Positions 7,478-16,761 of a DNA stretch of 64,000 nucleotides are shown here, one piece after another; the first letter of the stretch is position 1, and each line of letters begins with the position of its first letter. The stretch spans positions 1,612,001 through 1,676,000 of the forward strand of contig JASGKH010000002.1 of NCBI GenBank assembly GCA_047600785.1, in the 5' to 3' direction. The translations under genes and the position numbers were made by a program. The notes beneath the pieces are model-generated. The model was not told where the DNA came from. It searched no databases and worked only from the letters and a program-made list of their open reading frames with translations. Origin of the DNA: Breznakibacter sp047600785 (lineage in GTDB: Bacteria; Bacteroidota; Bacteroidia; Bacteroidales; Marinilabiliaceae).

Positions 7478-9109
7478 TCAAACCCTAAATTTTCGGCTCT
7501 TCTCCACCTGGTTGATCAGGTACGAAACCACTTTGGCATAAAGGACGTCGTTCAACAACTTGTCTTCAATACCGGCATCGATGTTCGGATTGTCGTTCAC
7601 CTCCACCACCACGGCTTTTCCTTTTATGTCCTTCACGTCCACGCCGTAGAGGCCGTCGCCGATCAAACGGGTGGCTTTAAGCGAAGTATCGATGACATGT
7701 GCCGGCACCTGATCGATGGGCACGTTCTCAAACTCGCCGCTGGTATCGTCGTCGTTGCTGCTGTTCCAGTTATAGATCTGCCAGTGTCCCTTGGCCATAA
7801 AATATTTACAGGCAAAAAGCACCTCGTTATCCAGAATGCCGATACGCCAGTCAAAGTCGGTAGGAAGAAATTCCTGGGCCAGAATAAGGTCGGACTCTTT
7901 GAGCATCCGCTTCATTTCGGACTGGAGTTCCTGCTCGTCGTCGACCTTTTTAACGCCCTGCGAAAAACTGGAATCGGGCAGCTTCAACACACAGGGAAAG
8001 CCCAGCATGTTGCCCGGCGATTTATCTTTTTCGCTCATGACGATGACGGTCTTTGGCGTAGCGATTTTTGCCGTGTGCAGCAATTCAGCCAGAAACACTT
8101 TGTTGGCACATTTCAAGATCGACTCGGGCGAATCGATCACCGCCACGCCTTCACTCTGCGCCCTGCGGGCCATCCGGTAGGTGTAGTGGTTGACGGCCGT
8201 AGTGGCACGGATAAAAAGAGCGTCGTATTCGGCAATTTTGTTGTAATCGTCCTTCGTTATAAAATCGACGTAACATCCCAGTTTTTCGGCAGCTTCCTGA
8301 AACTTTTCCAGTGCTTTGGCATTCGACGGAGGCGATTTTTCCAGACTGTCCACCAAAATGGCCAGATCGTACAGATGTTTTTCGGGCTTGCCTTGTTCGT
8401 AACGTTTCTGTGAAAAATAGTCCGACGCGAAACTGTACATGAACGGCAAATGGCTTTCGGGAATCTCTTTAAAGGCGATAGGGCGCACCGAACTGACTTC
8501 CCATTTCTGGGCCTTTATAAACCTGGCACGCAAAAAAGGCGCGGGGAACAGCTTGTGCAGTTCCTTTGCCAGCTTGTTGTGCTGCTGGGCAGTATTACGC
8601 CCGAAATAAATGCTCAGCACAAATTCGGATGAGCGTATATGCTTCAGGCTTTTCTGGATAAGCGCGTCCAGATCGTCGGACACGATGCGGACGATGGTCT
8701 GCGTCTTGAGATCAAGGATCTGTTTGACCGACGGGATGACCTTGTGCCCGCGTGCTTCGCCCAATAGCGATACGTAATACCCGCGTTTCTGGTAGCTGTA
8801 ATCGTTGCAAAGGTTGAACACACGCAAGCCCCGGCGGTGCATGTACGAATGGTCTTCGAGGTATTTCTTTGGCGAAATCACCTCCACTCCCGGGGTACGG
8901 AACGACCATTTTGACGGATTGTTGATGACGACGACCTTTTTCATGAGCGGTTTGACCTTTTTCGTGCGCGCCGCAACGTGGTCGATGCGATGCAGGGGAT
9001 CTCCTTTTTCGCCATACGGGATGGGCATGGGTTCGTGGCCTTCGCGCACATATATTTCGTTCAGGGTATCGACCAGGTCGATTTGGTGCTGTGGGTCTTC
9101 CAGATACAT
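7478..9109 (-). CDS. RimK-like ATP-grasp ligase with N-terminal RLAN domain
   Basis: A 543-residue protein. After about 55 extra residues, MKKVVVINNPSKWSF opens the RLAN (RimK-like ATP-grasp N-terminal) domain to about residue 210. The ATP-grasp fold fills about 330-530: FPCVLKLPDSSFSQGV (ATP-binding Lys), LAQEFLPTDFDWRIGIL and VVVEVNDNPNID (metal ligands). RimK-like enzymes form amide bonds between an acid and an amino acid. The start follows the C39-like gene stop by one base, a sign of one transcript. Together with GCS2 and FGase it forms a neighbourhood type I know from comparative work on amidoligases; the product is not known. Confidence 0.85.
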   Translation of the reverse strand: MYLEDPQHQIDLVDTLNEIYVREGHEPMPIPYGEKGDPLHRIDHVAARTKKVKPLMKKVVVINNPSKWSFRTPGVEVISPKKYLEDHSYMHRRGLRVFNLCNDYSYQKRGYYVSLLGEARGHKVIPSVKQILDLKTQTIVRIVSDDLDALIQKSLKHIRSSEFVLSIYFGRNTAQQHNKLAKELHKLFPAPFLRARFIKAQKWEVSSVRPIAFKEIPESHLPFMYSFASDYFSQKRYEQGKPEKHLYDLAILVDSLEKSPPSNAKALEKFQEAAEKLGCYVDFITKDDYNKIAEYDALFIRATTAVNHYTYRMARRAQSEGVAVIDSPESILKCANKVFLAELLHTAKIATPKTVIVMSEKDKSPGNMLGFPCVLKLPDSSFSQGVKKVDDEQELQSEMKRMLKESDLILAQEFLPTDFDWRIGILDNEVLFACKYFMAKGHWQIYNWNSSNDDDTSGEFENVPIDQVPAHVIDTSLKATRLIGDGLYGVDVKDIKGKAVVVEVNDNPNIDAGIEDKLLNDVLYAKVVSYLINQVEKSRKFRV

Positions 9110-9110
9110 T

Positions 9111-9833
9111 TTAGAGGTTGGAAATAGTTTTGTTTGGGGAAACGATCAACAAATTGGCATCGTAGGTCACAATGCCCAACAGAACAGAGTTCAGCAACCT
9201 TCGCACTTCCACCTGATAGTAATGGCTTTGTCCGAAAGGGTTTTCCGGATACGGATCCGATACAAAAACAGTACCTTCTTCCATGCCGCACAACACCACA
9301 AAGTGCCCTGCGGGTTCGCCGCGCATATCATCGTAAACCGTTTGGTTCCTGTGGTTGGTGAATTCGCGCCTGCTTTGGTAAAGATAGGTTGCACTCAATC
9401 CCGTAAGGATGGGAAGGTTTTGCGAAAAATAACGGTCGAGCAACGACACGGTCAAATCTTCGAAAAGCAACTTGCCGCCCAAGCTTAAAAATTCGATGTA
9501 GGCGCGGGAAGCCTCACCGAACTTTTTACCGTGCTTATGCTGGAGCTGCAGCTGAAGTTTCGCGATCAGGTCCGGGCCGGAAAGGTTCGCCCACGACAAA
9601 TCGAACACTTTTAAATTATACGTGACGATAGACGCCTCGAAACCGCGCTTTAAGGCATCGATGCCCAGCATGACGGCCAACGTACCCCCATCTTCAAGGA
9701 AATTGACCGAATCGATCACTTCGTTTAGCCCAACCGATGCCCCAAAGTGGTTGTAAACCGCATGAAGGCTGGTAGGACCACATGTCACATCGTCGGGTTG
9801 GGGTAAGATTTCCAAAAAACGGCTCAACTGCAT
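9111..9833 (-). CDS. C39-family-like cysteine peptidase
   Basis: A 240-residue protein with a papain-like C39 triad: C18 in DVTCGPTSL, H177 in AGHFVV and D193 in VSDPYPENP. There is no signal peptide and no ABC transporter domain, so it is not a bacteriocin exporter protease of the usual type and should act in the cytoplasm. It is the first gene of the leftward ATP-grasp cluster and might trim a peptide substrate or work in reverse as an amide-forming enzyme. The 278 bp upstream show no clear promoter. Confidence 0.75.
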   Translation of the reverse strand: MQLSRFLEILPQPDDVTCGPTSLHAVYNHFGASVGLNEVIDSVNFLEDGGTLAVMLGIDALKRGFEASIVTYNLKVFDLSWANLSGPDLIAKLQLQLQHKHGKKFGEASRAYIEFLSLGGKLLFEDLTVSLLDRYFSQNLPILTGLSATYLYQSRREFTNHRNQTVYDDMRGEPAGHFVVLCGMEEGTVFVSDPYPENPFGQSHYYQVEVRRLLNSVLLGIVTYDANLLIVSPNKTISNL

Positions 9834-10111
9834 CCTTTGGACAAAATTTGGGGTTTTAACGGTTATTACCTTATCTGGTGCAAAAAGTATGGGACCTGAT
9901 CAAAAAAGTATCCGCATAATGCAAGAAGACAATTGTTTGTCCAAATCCAACACATTTTTTTGCATCCACGTAAATGAACAACATTTTTTGGTGAAATAAC
10001 ATGGTCCACCGCCATTTTTTAAGGGTTATCACATTATTTAACGCAAAATACCGTTTGCCTTAGCAGACAGGTTATATATGCCCAAAGGATACTTGTCCTT
10101 TCCACCGCCTC

Positions 10112-10789
10112 TCACTGCTCCATCAACGCCAATAATCCTTGTTTGTCAACAATTTGTATGTATTTTGCCGACGCCCTGATCAACCCCTCGTTGTGCATCT
10201 CGCGTATGGTGCGCCCCAGCGACGGACGTGCGACCCCGAACATCTCGGCCAGCTCCTCCTGGCTTTTGGGCAATACAACCTCAATGGCCTTACCCCCGCT
10301 CAATTGCATCAGGTAATGGGCCACTTTCCCCTTCAGGCTCCTGAAGGACAGAAAACGTAACTTGTCGCTCAAAAACTGGGCACGGTTACTTACCACGTTC
10401 AAATAATTCAAAAGCACCGTACGGTTGTTCTGCATCAGCTGAAGCACGTTTTCGCGCGGGATTGCCAATAAAACCACATCGTTGTTGGCCACTATGCTGA
10501 CAGGGTATTGGTTGGCATGCCCAAACAAAAAAGCAACGGCCAACGGACGGGGCGCCTCAATATCCTCTATTTTAATAGTCTTGCCCGAGTAATCGTTCAT
10601 TTCGCCCTTCACGCTACCTTCCACCACGATATACAGGTTTCGGCATTCCTCCCCGCCCTGCGCCACCATTTGCCCTTTCGAATAGCTTTTGAAGCGATAG
10701 CCTACTTGTTTCAACGCAGCGTCAATCTGTCCGACGGTCAATCCCCTGAATAAAGGGCACATCACCAATTTATCGATATTCACTTCCAT
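10112..10789 (-). CDS. Crp/Fnr-family transcriptional regulator
   Basis: A 225-residue protein with a cyclic-nucleotide-binding-like beta barrel (about 10-125; QMVAQGGEECRNLYIVVEGSV) and a C-terminal winged helix whose recognition region is SQEELAEMFGVARPSLGRTIREM. It lacks an Fnr-style N-terminal Cys cluster. It is divergent from a cupin gene, and the palindrome TGTAAC-N4-GTTACA sits in the shared gap. The neighbouring ferredoxin-like, hcp and nrfHA genes suggest a regulator of nitrosative or nitrite stress, like HcpR or DNR types. The DNA-binding role is secure; the signal is inference. Confidence 0.86.
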   Translation of the reverse strand: MEVNIDKLVMCPLFRGLTVGQIDAALKQVGYRFKSYSKGQMVAQGGEECRNLYIVVEGSVKGEMNDYSGKTIKIEDIEAPRPLAVAFLFGHANQYPVSIVANNDVVLLAIPRENVLQLMQNNRTVLLNYLNVVSNRAQFLSDKLRFLSFRSLKGKVAHYLMQLSGGKAIEVVLPKSQEELAEMFGVARPSLGRTIREMHNEGLIRASAKYIQIVDKQGLLALMEQ

Positions 10790-10801
10790 AAAATCTTGTT
10801 T

Positions 10802-10846
10802 TGTAACGATTGTTACAGGCTGCCAAAACAGTGCAACCTAATTTTG
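10802..10846 (+). promoter_or_regulatory. Crp/Fnr-type palindrome and -7 box of the cupin gene
   Basis: TGTAAC-GATT-GTTACA occupies 10802-10817, and a Bacteroidetes -7 box TAATTTTG lies at 10839-10846, 37 bp further on by start position. This places the palindrome centre near -42 of a start at about 10852, the standard place for an activator touching RNA polymerase. The site also lies just upstream of the divergent regulator gene, so autoregulation is possible. Confidence 0.75.
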
Positions 10847-10915
10847 TGCCAGAACGAAACATTTAAAAGCTTGTCAAAACAAAAATAGAATAAAACCATC
10901 TTAAATTCACATACC

Positions 10916-11245
10916 ATGTTTACTCCAGTATTCCAACCATCAGCGGTTTATGCATTAAAAGACAGCATCACGTACGCCGAAGACGCCATTGTCAGCAAAA
11001 TAGTGACCAAAAACGATGCAGGCAACATCACTCTGTTTGCCTTCGACAAGGGGCAGAGCTTAAGCCGCCATTCGGCCCCCTATGACGCCATCATCCAGGT
11101 CATTGAAGGACAAGGCCGCATCACCATCGATCAAACCGAATACCTTGTGCCGGAGGGACAAATGATTATTATGCCGGCCAATATTCCCCACGCCGTAGAT
11201 GCCGACCAAAAGTTTAAAATGATGCTGGTAATGATTAAAGGGTGA
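10916..11245 (+). CDS. Small cupin-domain protein
   Basis: A 109-residue single cupin. The barrel pattern is visible: KGQSLSRHSAPYDAIIQVIEGQG (motif 1 region, with one His kept) and GQMIIMPANIPHAV (motif 2 with His). There is no signal peptide. It is the first gene transcribed from the promoter carrying the TGTAAC-N4-GTTACA site and sits next to the Crp/Fnr gene. Similar small cupins occur beside hcp and nitrite or nitric oxide stress genes, but the ligand and reaction are unknown. Confidence 0.8.
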   Translation: MFTPVFQPSAVYALKDSITYAEDAIVSKIVTKNDAGNITLFAFDKGQSLSRHSAPYDAIIQVIEGQGRITIDQTEYLVPEGQMIIMPANIPHAVDADQKFKMMLVMIKG

Positions 11246-11371
11246 TAAGAGGAATTAGCCGGGAGTAAAAAGTGGTTAGTTTTTTGTTCCCGGCGGTTAG
11301 GGATAAGCATATTAAAACGCAGAACTTTCTTTGTTGGGCGGAAGTTTTTTCCTCTAAAGCTTTTCCCTTTT

Positions 11372-11416
11372 TGTAACATCAGTTACAGTTTCCGGCATTC
11401 GGCCCCCCTAATTTTA
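11372..11416 (+). promoter_or_regulatory. Second Crp/Fnr-type palindrome and -7 box
   Basis: TGTAAC-ATCA-GTTACA (11372-11387) repeats the site found before the cupin gene, and TAATTTTA (11409-11416) lies at the same 37-bp offset. The ferredoxin-type gene starts 21 bp after the -7 box, so the leader is very short. The equal spacing strongly suggests the same activator acts at both. Confidence 0.75.
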
Positions 11417-11437
11417 CATTCAGAAAAAATAAACACA

Positions 11438-12313
11438 ATGAAACGCGACGTAGTACATATCGACCACGACCTTTGCAATGGATGCGGCGAGTGCGTACCC
11501 GCCTGTCACGAAGGTGCCCTGCAAATTATCGACGGGAAAGCAGTCCTGATCAGCGACCTGATGTGCGACGGCCTTGGCGCCTGCCTTGGCCATTGTCCCA
11601 TGGGCGCCATTACCATCGAAAACCGCGAGGCCGAAGCCTATGACGAAAGCAAGGTCATGGCCCTAATGGTCGAAAAAGGCAAAAACACCGTTATTGCCCA
11701 CCTGAAACACTTAAAGGAACACAACGAAACCGATTTTTTGCGCGAAGGGGTCCAATACCTGCGTCAGCATGAATCCTCGTTGCCCTTTGGCGTCGACGAA
11801 GTGGTTCGTGCCGTACACAAGCCCCATGTGTCTGTCATGCACGACCATGTCGGTGGCGGATGCCCTGGTTCCAGAGCGATGACATTCGACAAAGCTCCCA
11901 AAGACGAAGCACAGGCAGCTACAAACGCCCCGTCGCAGCTTCGCCAGTGGCCGGTACAATTGCACCTTCTGAGCCCCATGGCCCCTTATTTCCGGCAAGC
12001 CGATGTGGTGCTGGCCGCCGACTGCGTGTCGTACGCCATGGGTAATTTCCACGACAAATACCTCAAGGGGAAGGGATTGGCCATTGCATGCCCTAAACTC
12101 GACGGAAACCAGGAAGTCTATGTCGAAAAGCTCACCGCCATGATCGACCAGGCAAAAATCAACACCCTCACGGTAGCCATTATGCAAGTACCCTGCTGCG
12201 GGGGCTTATTCAGGACAGCCCAGGCTGCCATGGCAAGGGCCACACGCAAAGTCCCGCTCAAACTGGCCGTCATTTCGGTAGAAGGTGATGTGCTCAGCGA
12301 AGAGTGGATGTGA
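11438..12313 (+). CDS. 4Fe-4S ferredoxin-type protein of the hcp block
   Basis: A 291-residue protein. Residues 1-65 hold two 4Fe-4S motifs: CNGCGECVPAC and, with modified spacing, CDGLGACLGHCP. The rest has a further Cys cluster (GGGCPGS near 141, DCVSYAMGNF near 198, CPKLDG, VPCCGG near 250), suggesting extra cofactor or electron-transfer sites. Proteins of this layout are often found next to hcp and probably pass electrons to it. It is expressed from a Crp/Fnr-type promoter, and hcp starts 139 bp downstream. Confidence 0.8.
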   Translation: MKRDVVHIDHDLCNGCGECVPACHEGALQIIDGKAVLISDLMCDGLGACLGHCPMGAITIENREAEAYDESKVMALMVEKGKNTVIAHLKHLKEHNETDFLREGVQYLRQHESSLPFGVDEVVRAVHKPHVSVMHDHVGGGCPGSRAMTFDKAPKDEAQAATNAPSQLRQWPVQLHLLSPMAPYFRQADVVLAADCVSYAMGNFHDKYLKGKGLAIACPKLDGNQEVYVEKLTAMIDQAKINTLTVAIMQVPCCGGLFRTAQAAMARATRKVPLKLAVISVEGDVLSEEWM

Positions 12314-12452
12314 AAAAACAACATGTAAAAAGCATATAAAGATAAAGGGGACAGGAGAAACTTATCCTTTGGGGTTATTGAACTCTCCGGCACCCTAAAT
12401 TTCTTTGACGCGACTCAAAATAAACATTAAACCCCAAATACAGAACTTTAAA

Positions 12453-14090
12453 ATGAGCATGTTTTGTTACCAATGCCAAGAAGCCGCCCAAGGGACTGGT
12501 TGCACCGTGAAAGGCGTGTGCGGGAAACCCGCGGATGTGGCCAACCTTCAGGACGTCCTTCTTTATGTGGCCAAAGGCGTAGCTTTCAACAGCCTGAACA
12601 ACCCGGAAAGATTGGTCGAAAAAGCCGATAAATACATTATCGATGCATTGTTCACCACCATTACCAACGCCAATTTTGACAAATTTAAAATTGCCGAAAA
12701 GATTCGCGAAGGCTTTATCCTGCAAGACGAAATTGGCAAAGCGTCCAACGCACCCGATTGTGCCGTATGGAGGGCACAGACCATTGAGCAGATGGAAGCA
12801 AAGGCGACCGATGCGGGTATTTTAGCCACCCAAGATGAAGACGTCCGCTCGCTGAAAGAGTTGTTGGTCTATGGCGCCAAAGGGATGGCAGCTTATGCGG
12901 AACATGCCTGGAACCTGGGTTATCAGGATACCGGTGCGATGGCGTTCGTGAAAAAAGCACTGACCGAAACGTTGCGCCACGACATTGCCGTACCCGAACT
13001 GGTTGCGTTGGTGCTTGAATGCGGCAAATACGGTGTGGATATGATGGCGCTTCTCGACAAGGCCAACACCGAAAGTTACGGCCACCCCGAAATAACCAAA
13101 GTCAACATCGGAACAGGCAACCGCCCTGGCATCCTTATCAGCGGCCACGACCTGAAGGATATGGAAGAACTGCTCAAACAAACCGAAGGTACCGGGGTGG
13201 ATGTGTACACGCACAGCGAGATGCTCCCGGCCAACTACTACCCTGCTTTCAAAAAGTATTCGCATTTTGTGGGCAACTACGGCAATGCCTGGTGGAAACA
13301 AACCAGTGAATTCGAGAGCTTTAACGGCCCTGTCCTGTTAACCACCAACTGTTTGGTACCTCCCAAAGAGAGCTACAAAGACCGTGTGTACACGACAGGT
13401 GCCGCCGGTTTTGAGGGATGCACCCACATTGCCGGCCGCACCAACGGCCGGCCCAAAGATTTTTCGGTTATCATTAAACATGCAAAAAAATGCACTCCTC
13501 CCGCACAAATCGAAACCGGCGAAATAGTGGGCGGCTTTGCACATAACCAGATAATGGCCTTGGCCGACAAGGTGGTGGATGCCGTAAAAACAGGCGCCAT
13601 CAAAAAGTTTGTGGTAATGGCGGGCTGCGACGGACGCATGGCAAGCCGCAGCTACTACAGTGATTTTGCGACTGCACTGCCAACCGATTCGGTGATTTTG
13701 ACCGCAGGCTGCGCCAAATACCGTTACAATAAATTATCGCTGGGCGATATTGGCGGAATTCCGCGCGTGCTGGACGCCGGGCAGTGCAACGACAGTTATT
13801 CGCTGGCCGTGGTTGCCCTGAAACTGAAAGAAGTGTTCGGGCTTGACGATATCAACGCTCTTCCTATCGTGTACAACATTGCCTGGTACGAGCAAAAAGC
13901 CGTGATCGTGTTGTTGGCCTTGTTGCATTTAGGTGTAAAGAACATCCATTTGGGCCCCACCTTGCCTGCTTTCCTTTCGCCCAACGTAGCAAAGGTATTG
14001 GTCGATAATTTCGGCATAGGAGGAATCGGCACTGTGGACAGTGATCTGGTGTCCATGGGCATAACCGCCAACCAATATGCAATGAATTGA
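12453..14090 (+). CDS. hcp: Hydroxylamine reductase / hybrid cluster protein
   Basis: A 545-residue Hcp. The N-terminal cubane ligands are C5, C8, C17 and C23 (Cx2Cx8Cx5C), the class I pattern of anaerobes. Further landmarks for the hybrid cluster are GHDLKDMEELL, EMLPANYYP, TTNCLVPP, a GCDGR segment and ILTAGCAKYRYNK. The ATG at 12453 is chosen because it directly precedes the MFCYQCQE motif. Hcp reduces hydroxylamine and nitric oxide in nitrosative stress. Its neighbours, a ferredoxin-type protein, a Crp/Fnr regulator and NrfHA, fit that role. Confidence 0.95.
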   Translation: MSMFCYQCQEAAQGTGCTVKGVCGKPADVANLQDVLLYVAKGVAFNSLNNPERLVEKADKYIIDALFTTITNANFDKFKIAEKIREGFILQDEIGKASNAPDCAVWRAQTIEQMEAKATDAGILATQDEDVRSLKELLVYGAKGMAAYAEHAWNLGYQDTGAMAFVKKALTETLRHDIAVPELVALVLECGKYGVDMMALLDKANTESYGHPEITKVNIGTGNRPGILISGHDLKDMEELLKQTEGTGVDVYTHSEMLPANYYPAFKKYSHFVGNYGNAWWKQTSEFESFNGPVLLTTNCLVPPKESYKDRVYTTGAAGFEGCTHIAGRTNGRPKDFSVIIKHAKKCTPPAQIETGEIVGGFAHNQIMALADKVVDAVKTGAIKKFVVMAGCDGRMASRSYYSDFATALPTDSVILTAGCAKYRYNKLSLGDIGGIPRVLDAGQCNDSYSLAVVALKLKEVFGLDDINALPIVYNIAWYEQKAVIVLLALLHLGVKNIHLGPTLPAFLSPNVAKVLVDNFGIGGIGTVDSDLVSMGITANQYAMN

Positions 14091-14258
14091 TATTGGACGG
14101 TTCAGAACCTTGCAATCCTGAAGGAATAACTCCAATTGTTCTCCTTCAGGATTCTGGATATTACGCAAACCCATTTTAAATAAGCCCCAAGCGGGTACTT
14201 CGATCTGACAAAAGTTTGCACTTTGGTTCAATCAATGTAAATTCATGAACCCAAAACC

Positions 14259-14879
14259 ATGTCTATGAACCTGATCCGTAAACTCCGCCCTCCCACCCAA
14301 TGGCAATTTCCGGTGATTTTGCTGCTTGGCATCATAGTAGGACTGGGATCGTTTATGCTTTACCTTTCCAAGGCCCACTCCTATTTAAGCAATGATCCCC
14401 AAACATGCGTCAACTGCCATATTATGGCCCCGCAATATGCCACGTGGAGCCACAGTTCGCACCGTGAAGTGGCCACTTGCAACGACTGCCATGTGCCTCA
14501 CGACAATGTGTTCAACACCTATTTCTTTAAGGCCAAAGACGGGATGCGCCACGCAACCATTTTTACACTGAGGGCCGAACCTCAGGTGATCTTTATCCAT
14601 GAAGCAGGGCAAAAAGTGGTACAGGACAATTGTGTACGGTGCCACGACCCGCTGATCCACGATGTCAGGCTGGCCACCATGATGCCCGAACGGCATTTGG
14701 AAATCCACGACCGTAAGTGCTGGGAATGCCATCGTGAAACGCCCCATGGCCGGGTCAATAGCCTTAGCAGCGTCCCGGACGCAAGAGTTCCGCTACCCGG
14801 GAGCCCGGTCCCTTCCTGGTTGAAAAACATTACCAATCCAAAAACTAAAACCGCACAAAACCATGAAACCAATCCATGA
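14259..14879 (+). CDS. nrfH: Cytochrome c nitrite reductase small subunit
   Basis: A 206-residue NapC/NrfH-type quinol dehydrogenase. One N-terminal membrane anchor (about 17-36) is followed by four CxxCH haem motifs: CVNCH, CNDCH, CVRCH and CWECH. It passes electrons from menaquinol to NrfA on the outer face of the cytoplasmic membrane. The C-terminal 40 residues are Pro/Lys/Thr-rich and extend past the usual end. It overlaps the nrfA start by 17 bp, indicating coupled translation. Confidence 0.95.
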   Translation: MSMNLIRKLRPPTQWQFPVILLLGIIVGLGSFMLYLSKAHSYLSNDPQTCVNCHIMAPQYATWSHSSHREVATCNDCHVPHDNVFNTYFFKAKDGMRHATIFTLRAEPQVIFIHEAGQKVVQDNCVRCHDPLIHDVRLATMMPERHLEIHDRKCWECHRETPHGRVNSLSSVPDARVPLPGSPVPSWLKNITNPKTKTAQNHETNP

Positions 14880-16371
14880 AATCATCAAAGAAAAGCCCGT
14901 TTGGGGGTGGATGATATTTTTTGCCACTGTCATCGTTGTATTTTTGCTCGGATTACTCGCCTCCTCGATCGTGGAACGCAGGGCCGAAGCTGTTTTTGCA
15001 TACACCCCACAGGTAAATTTTGGCCCGCATGAACCACGTAACGAAGTATGGGGGCAAAACTTTCCCCGGCAATACCAATCGTACATCCAAACGGCCGATA
15101 CTATATTCCGAAGTAAACACGGAGGCTCCGCCACTATCGACATGTTGGGAGAAGATCCGGAGTTAGTGGTCCTGTGGGCCGGTTATCCGTTTTCGAAAGA
15201 CTACAAACAAGGACGCGGGCACTATTACGCCATCGAAGACGTACAAAAAACTTTGCGCACGGGTAGTCCGATGAATGGGGCCAAGAGCCCGCTCCCAAAC
15301 ACCTGCTGGACGTGCAAAAGCCCTGATGTGCCACGCCTGATGGCCCAAATGGGCCCTGCCGGATTTTACAAGGGCACGTGGGAAGAGAAAGGGGCCGAAG
15401 TGGTCAACCATATTGGTTGCGCCGATTGCCACGATTCCAAAACAATGAACCTTCAGATTACACGCCCCGCTCTCATCGAAGCCTTCCAAAATATGGGCAA
15501 AGACATTACCAAGGCCTCGCATCAGGAAATGCGTTCGTTGGTATGCGCCCAATGCCATGTAGAATATTATTTCGACAAGAAAAAAGTAGAAGGGGTTTCA
15601 TACCTGGTATTCCCATGGCACGGAGGTACCAACGTAGATGCGGCCGAAGCATATTACGACAACATTGGGTTTTCCAACTGGGTCCACCCAATGAGCAAAG
15701 CCCCCATGCTGAAAGCCCAACATCCCGATTACGAAATGTTCCTGACCGGGATACACGCCCAACGCGGCGTGGCATGTGCCGACTGCCATATGCCATATAA
15801 AAGCGAAGGCGGACAGAAATTCACCGACCACCACATCCAAAGTCCCCTTAACAATGTAGCCAATTCCTGCCAGGTTTGTCACCGGGAAGAAACCAACAAA
15901 CTGGTTTTGAATGTACTGGAACGGCAGGACAAAATCATTGAAAACCGTTTCATTTTGGAAAAGCAGTTGGTACGTGTCCATGTAGAGGCAAAAAAAGCAT
16001 GGGATCTGGGAGCCAGCGAAAAACAGATGAACCCAATACTTAAGGACATACGCCACGCACAATGGCGTTGGGATTATGCCGCAGCCGGACATGGCAACGC
16101 GTTCCATGCCCCTGTGGAAACCAGCCGTATCATAGCTACCGGCATTGCCAAAGCCCAGGATGCACGCATTAAATTAGCCAGGGTACTGGCAAGTCTGAAT
16201 TTCAATGAAGAAGTGCCTTACCCCGACATTAGCACGAAAGCCAAAGCTCAAGAATTCGTAGGGCTTGACATGAAACAGCTTAACGCTGACAAAAAGGAAT
16301 TTATTGAAAATGAATTGCCTGCATGGCGGGCAATAGCGACCGAAAGAGAAAAAACCTATACGGTGCAGTAG
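14863..16371 (+). CDS. nrfA: Ammonia-forming cytochrome c nitrite reductase
   Basis: A 502-residue pentahaem enzyme. The catalytic haem has the Lys-ligated CWTCK motif at residues 148-152, and four CxxCH motifs follow (CADCH, CAQCH, CADCH, CQVCH). An N-terminal hydrophobic segment (about 15-36) acts as signal or anchor. It reduces nitrite to ammonium with six electrons supplied by NrfH and also detoxifies NO and hydroxylamine. A strong terminator closes the block. Confidence 0.96.
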   Translation: MKPIHEIIKEKPVWGWMIFFATVIVVFLLGLLASSIVERRAEAVFAYTPQVNFGPHEPRNEVWGQNFPRQYQSYIQTADTIFRSKHGGSATIDMLGEDPELVVLWAGYPFSKDYKQGRGHYYAIEDVQKTLRTGSPMNGAKSPLPNTCWTCKSPDVPRLMAQMGPAGFYKGTWEEKGAEVVNHIGCADCHDSKTMNLQITRPALIEAFQNMGKDITKASHQEMRSLVCAQCHVEYYFDKKKVEGVSYLVFPWHGGTNVDAAEAYYDNIGFSNWVHPMSKAPMLKAQHPDYEMFLTGIHAQRGVACADCHMPYKSEGGQKFTDHHIQSPLNNVANSCQVCHREETNKLVLNVLERQDKIIENRFILEKQLVRVHVEAKKAWDLGASEKQMNPILKDIRHAQWRWDYAAAGHGNAFHAPVETSRIIATGIAKAQDARIKLARVLASLNFNEEVPYPDISTKAKAQEFVGLDMKQLNADKKEFIENELPAWRAIATEREKTYTVQ

Positions 16372-16376
16372 CACAG

Positions 16377-16409
16377 AAAAGCCCGGTTTTGCATAGCCGG
16401 GCTTTTTAT
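16377..16409. terminator. Terminator after nrfA, probably bidirectional
   Basis: AAAAGCCCGG (16377-16386) pairs with CCGGGCTTTT (16397-16406) around a 10-nt loop. The A run on one side and T run on the other would serve both nrfA and the convergent STAS gene. Confidence 0.85.
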
Positions 16410-16423
16410 TTAATTGTCGTTAC

Positions 16424-16750
16424 TCAGTTAATGTGCGATTGATCGGGAAGCAAATCGAATACCTTGTCCAACTTCATCAGTGCCAAAAGATTGTATACAT
16501 CTTTCTGCAACGCGCATAACTGAAATATACCATCGTTTTGGCGGGCAGTCTTTAATATCGAAATCAATGCACCAATTCCCGTAGAGTCAATAAACTTCAC
16601 GTTCTGCAAGTCAAGTACCAACTTCACATTAGGTTTATCAAACAATGCGTTGATCTGTTGTTTGAATTCGGCAGCATTGGCTGCGATGATTCTATCGGTA
16701 CGTGACACTTTTCCGATGATGGTTCCGTTTTTATTGATAATGTCAAGCAT
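16424..16750 (-). CDS. STAS-domain anti-sigma factor antagonist
   Basis: A 108-residue single STAS domain. The phosphorylation loop is FIDSTGIGAL at residues 53-62, with Ser56 the expected target of a kinase, as in SpoIIAA/RsbV. Family members switch partner when the Ser is phosphorylated. It lies 11 bp downstream of an Hpt gene in the same direction, which suggests a shared signalling path, although no sigma factor, kinase or phosphatase partner is adjacent. Confidence 0.85.
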   Translation of the reverse strand: MLDIINKNGTIIGKVSRTDRIIAANAAEFKQQINALFDKPNVKLVLDLQNVKFIDSTGIGALISILKTARQNDGIFQLCALQKDVYNLLALMKLDKVFDLLPDQSHIN

Positions 16751-16761
16751 GGTTGTAAGAA

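Noticed and set aside
10112..16371. Search for CRISPR arrays or other short regularly spaced repeats, extended to the whole window
   Set aside because: No spacer-repeat pattern was seen; the repeats present are operators, terminators and small tandem units.
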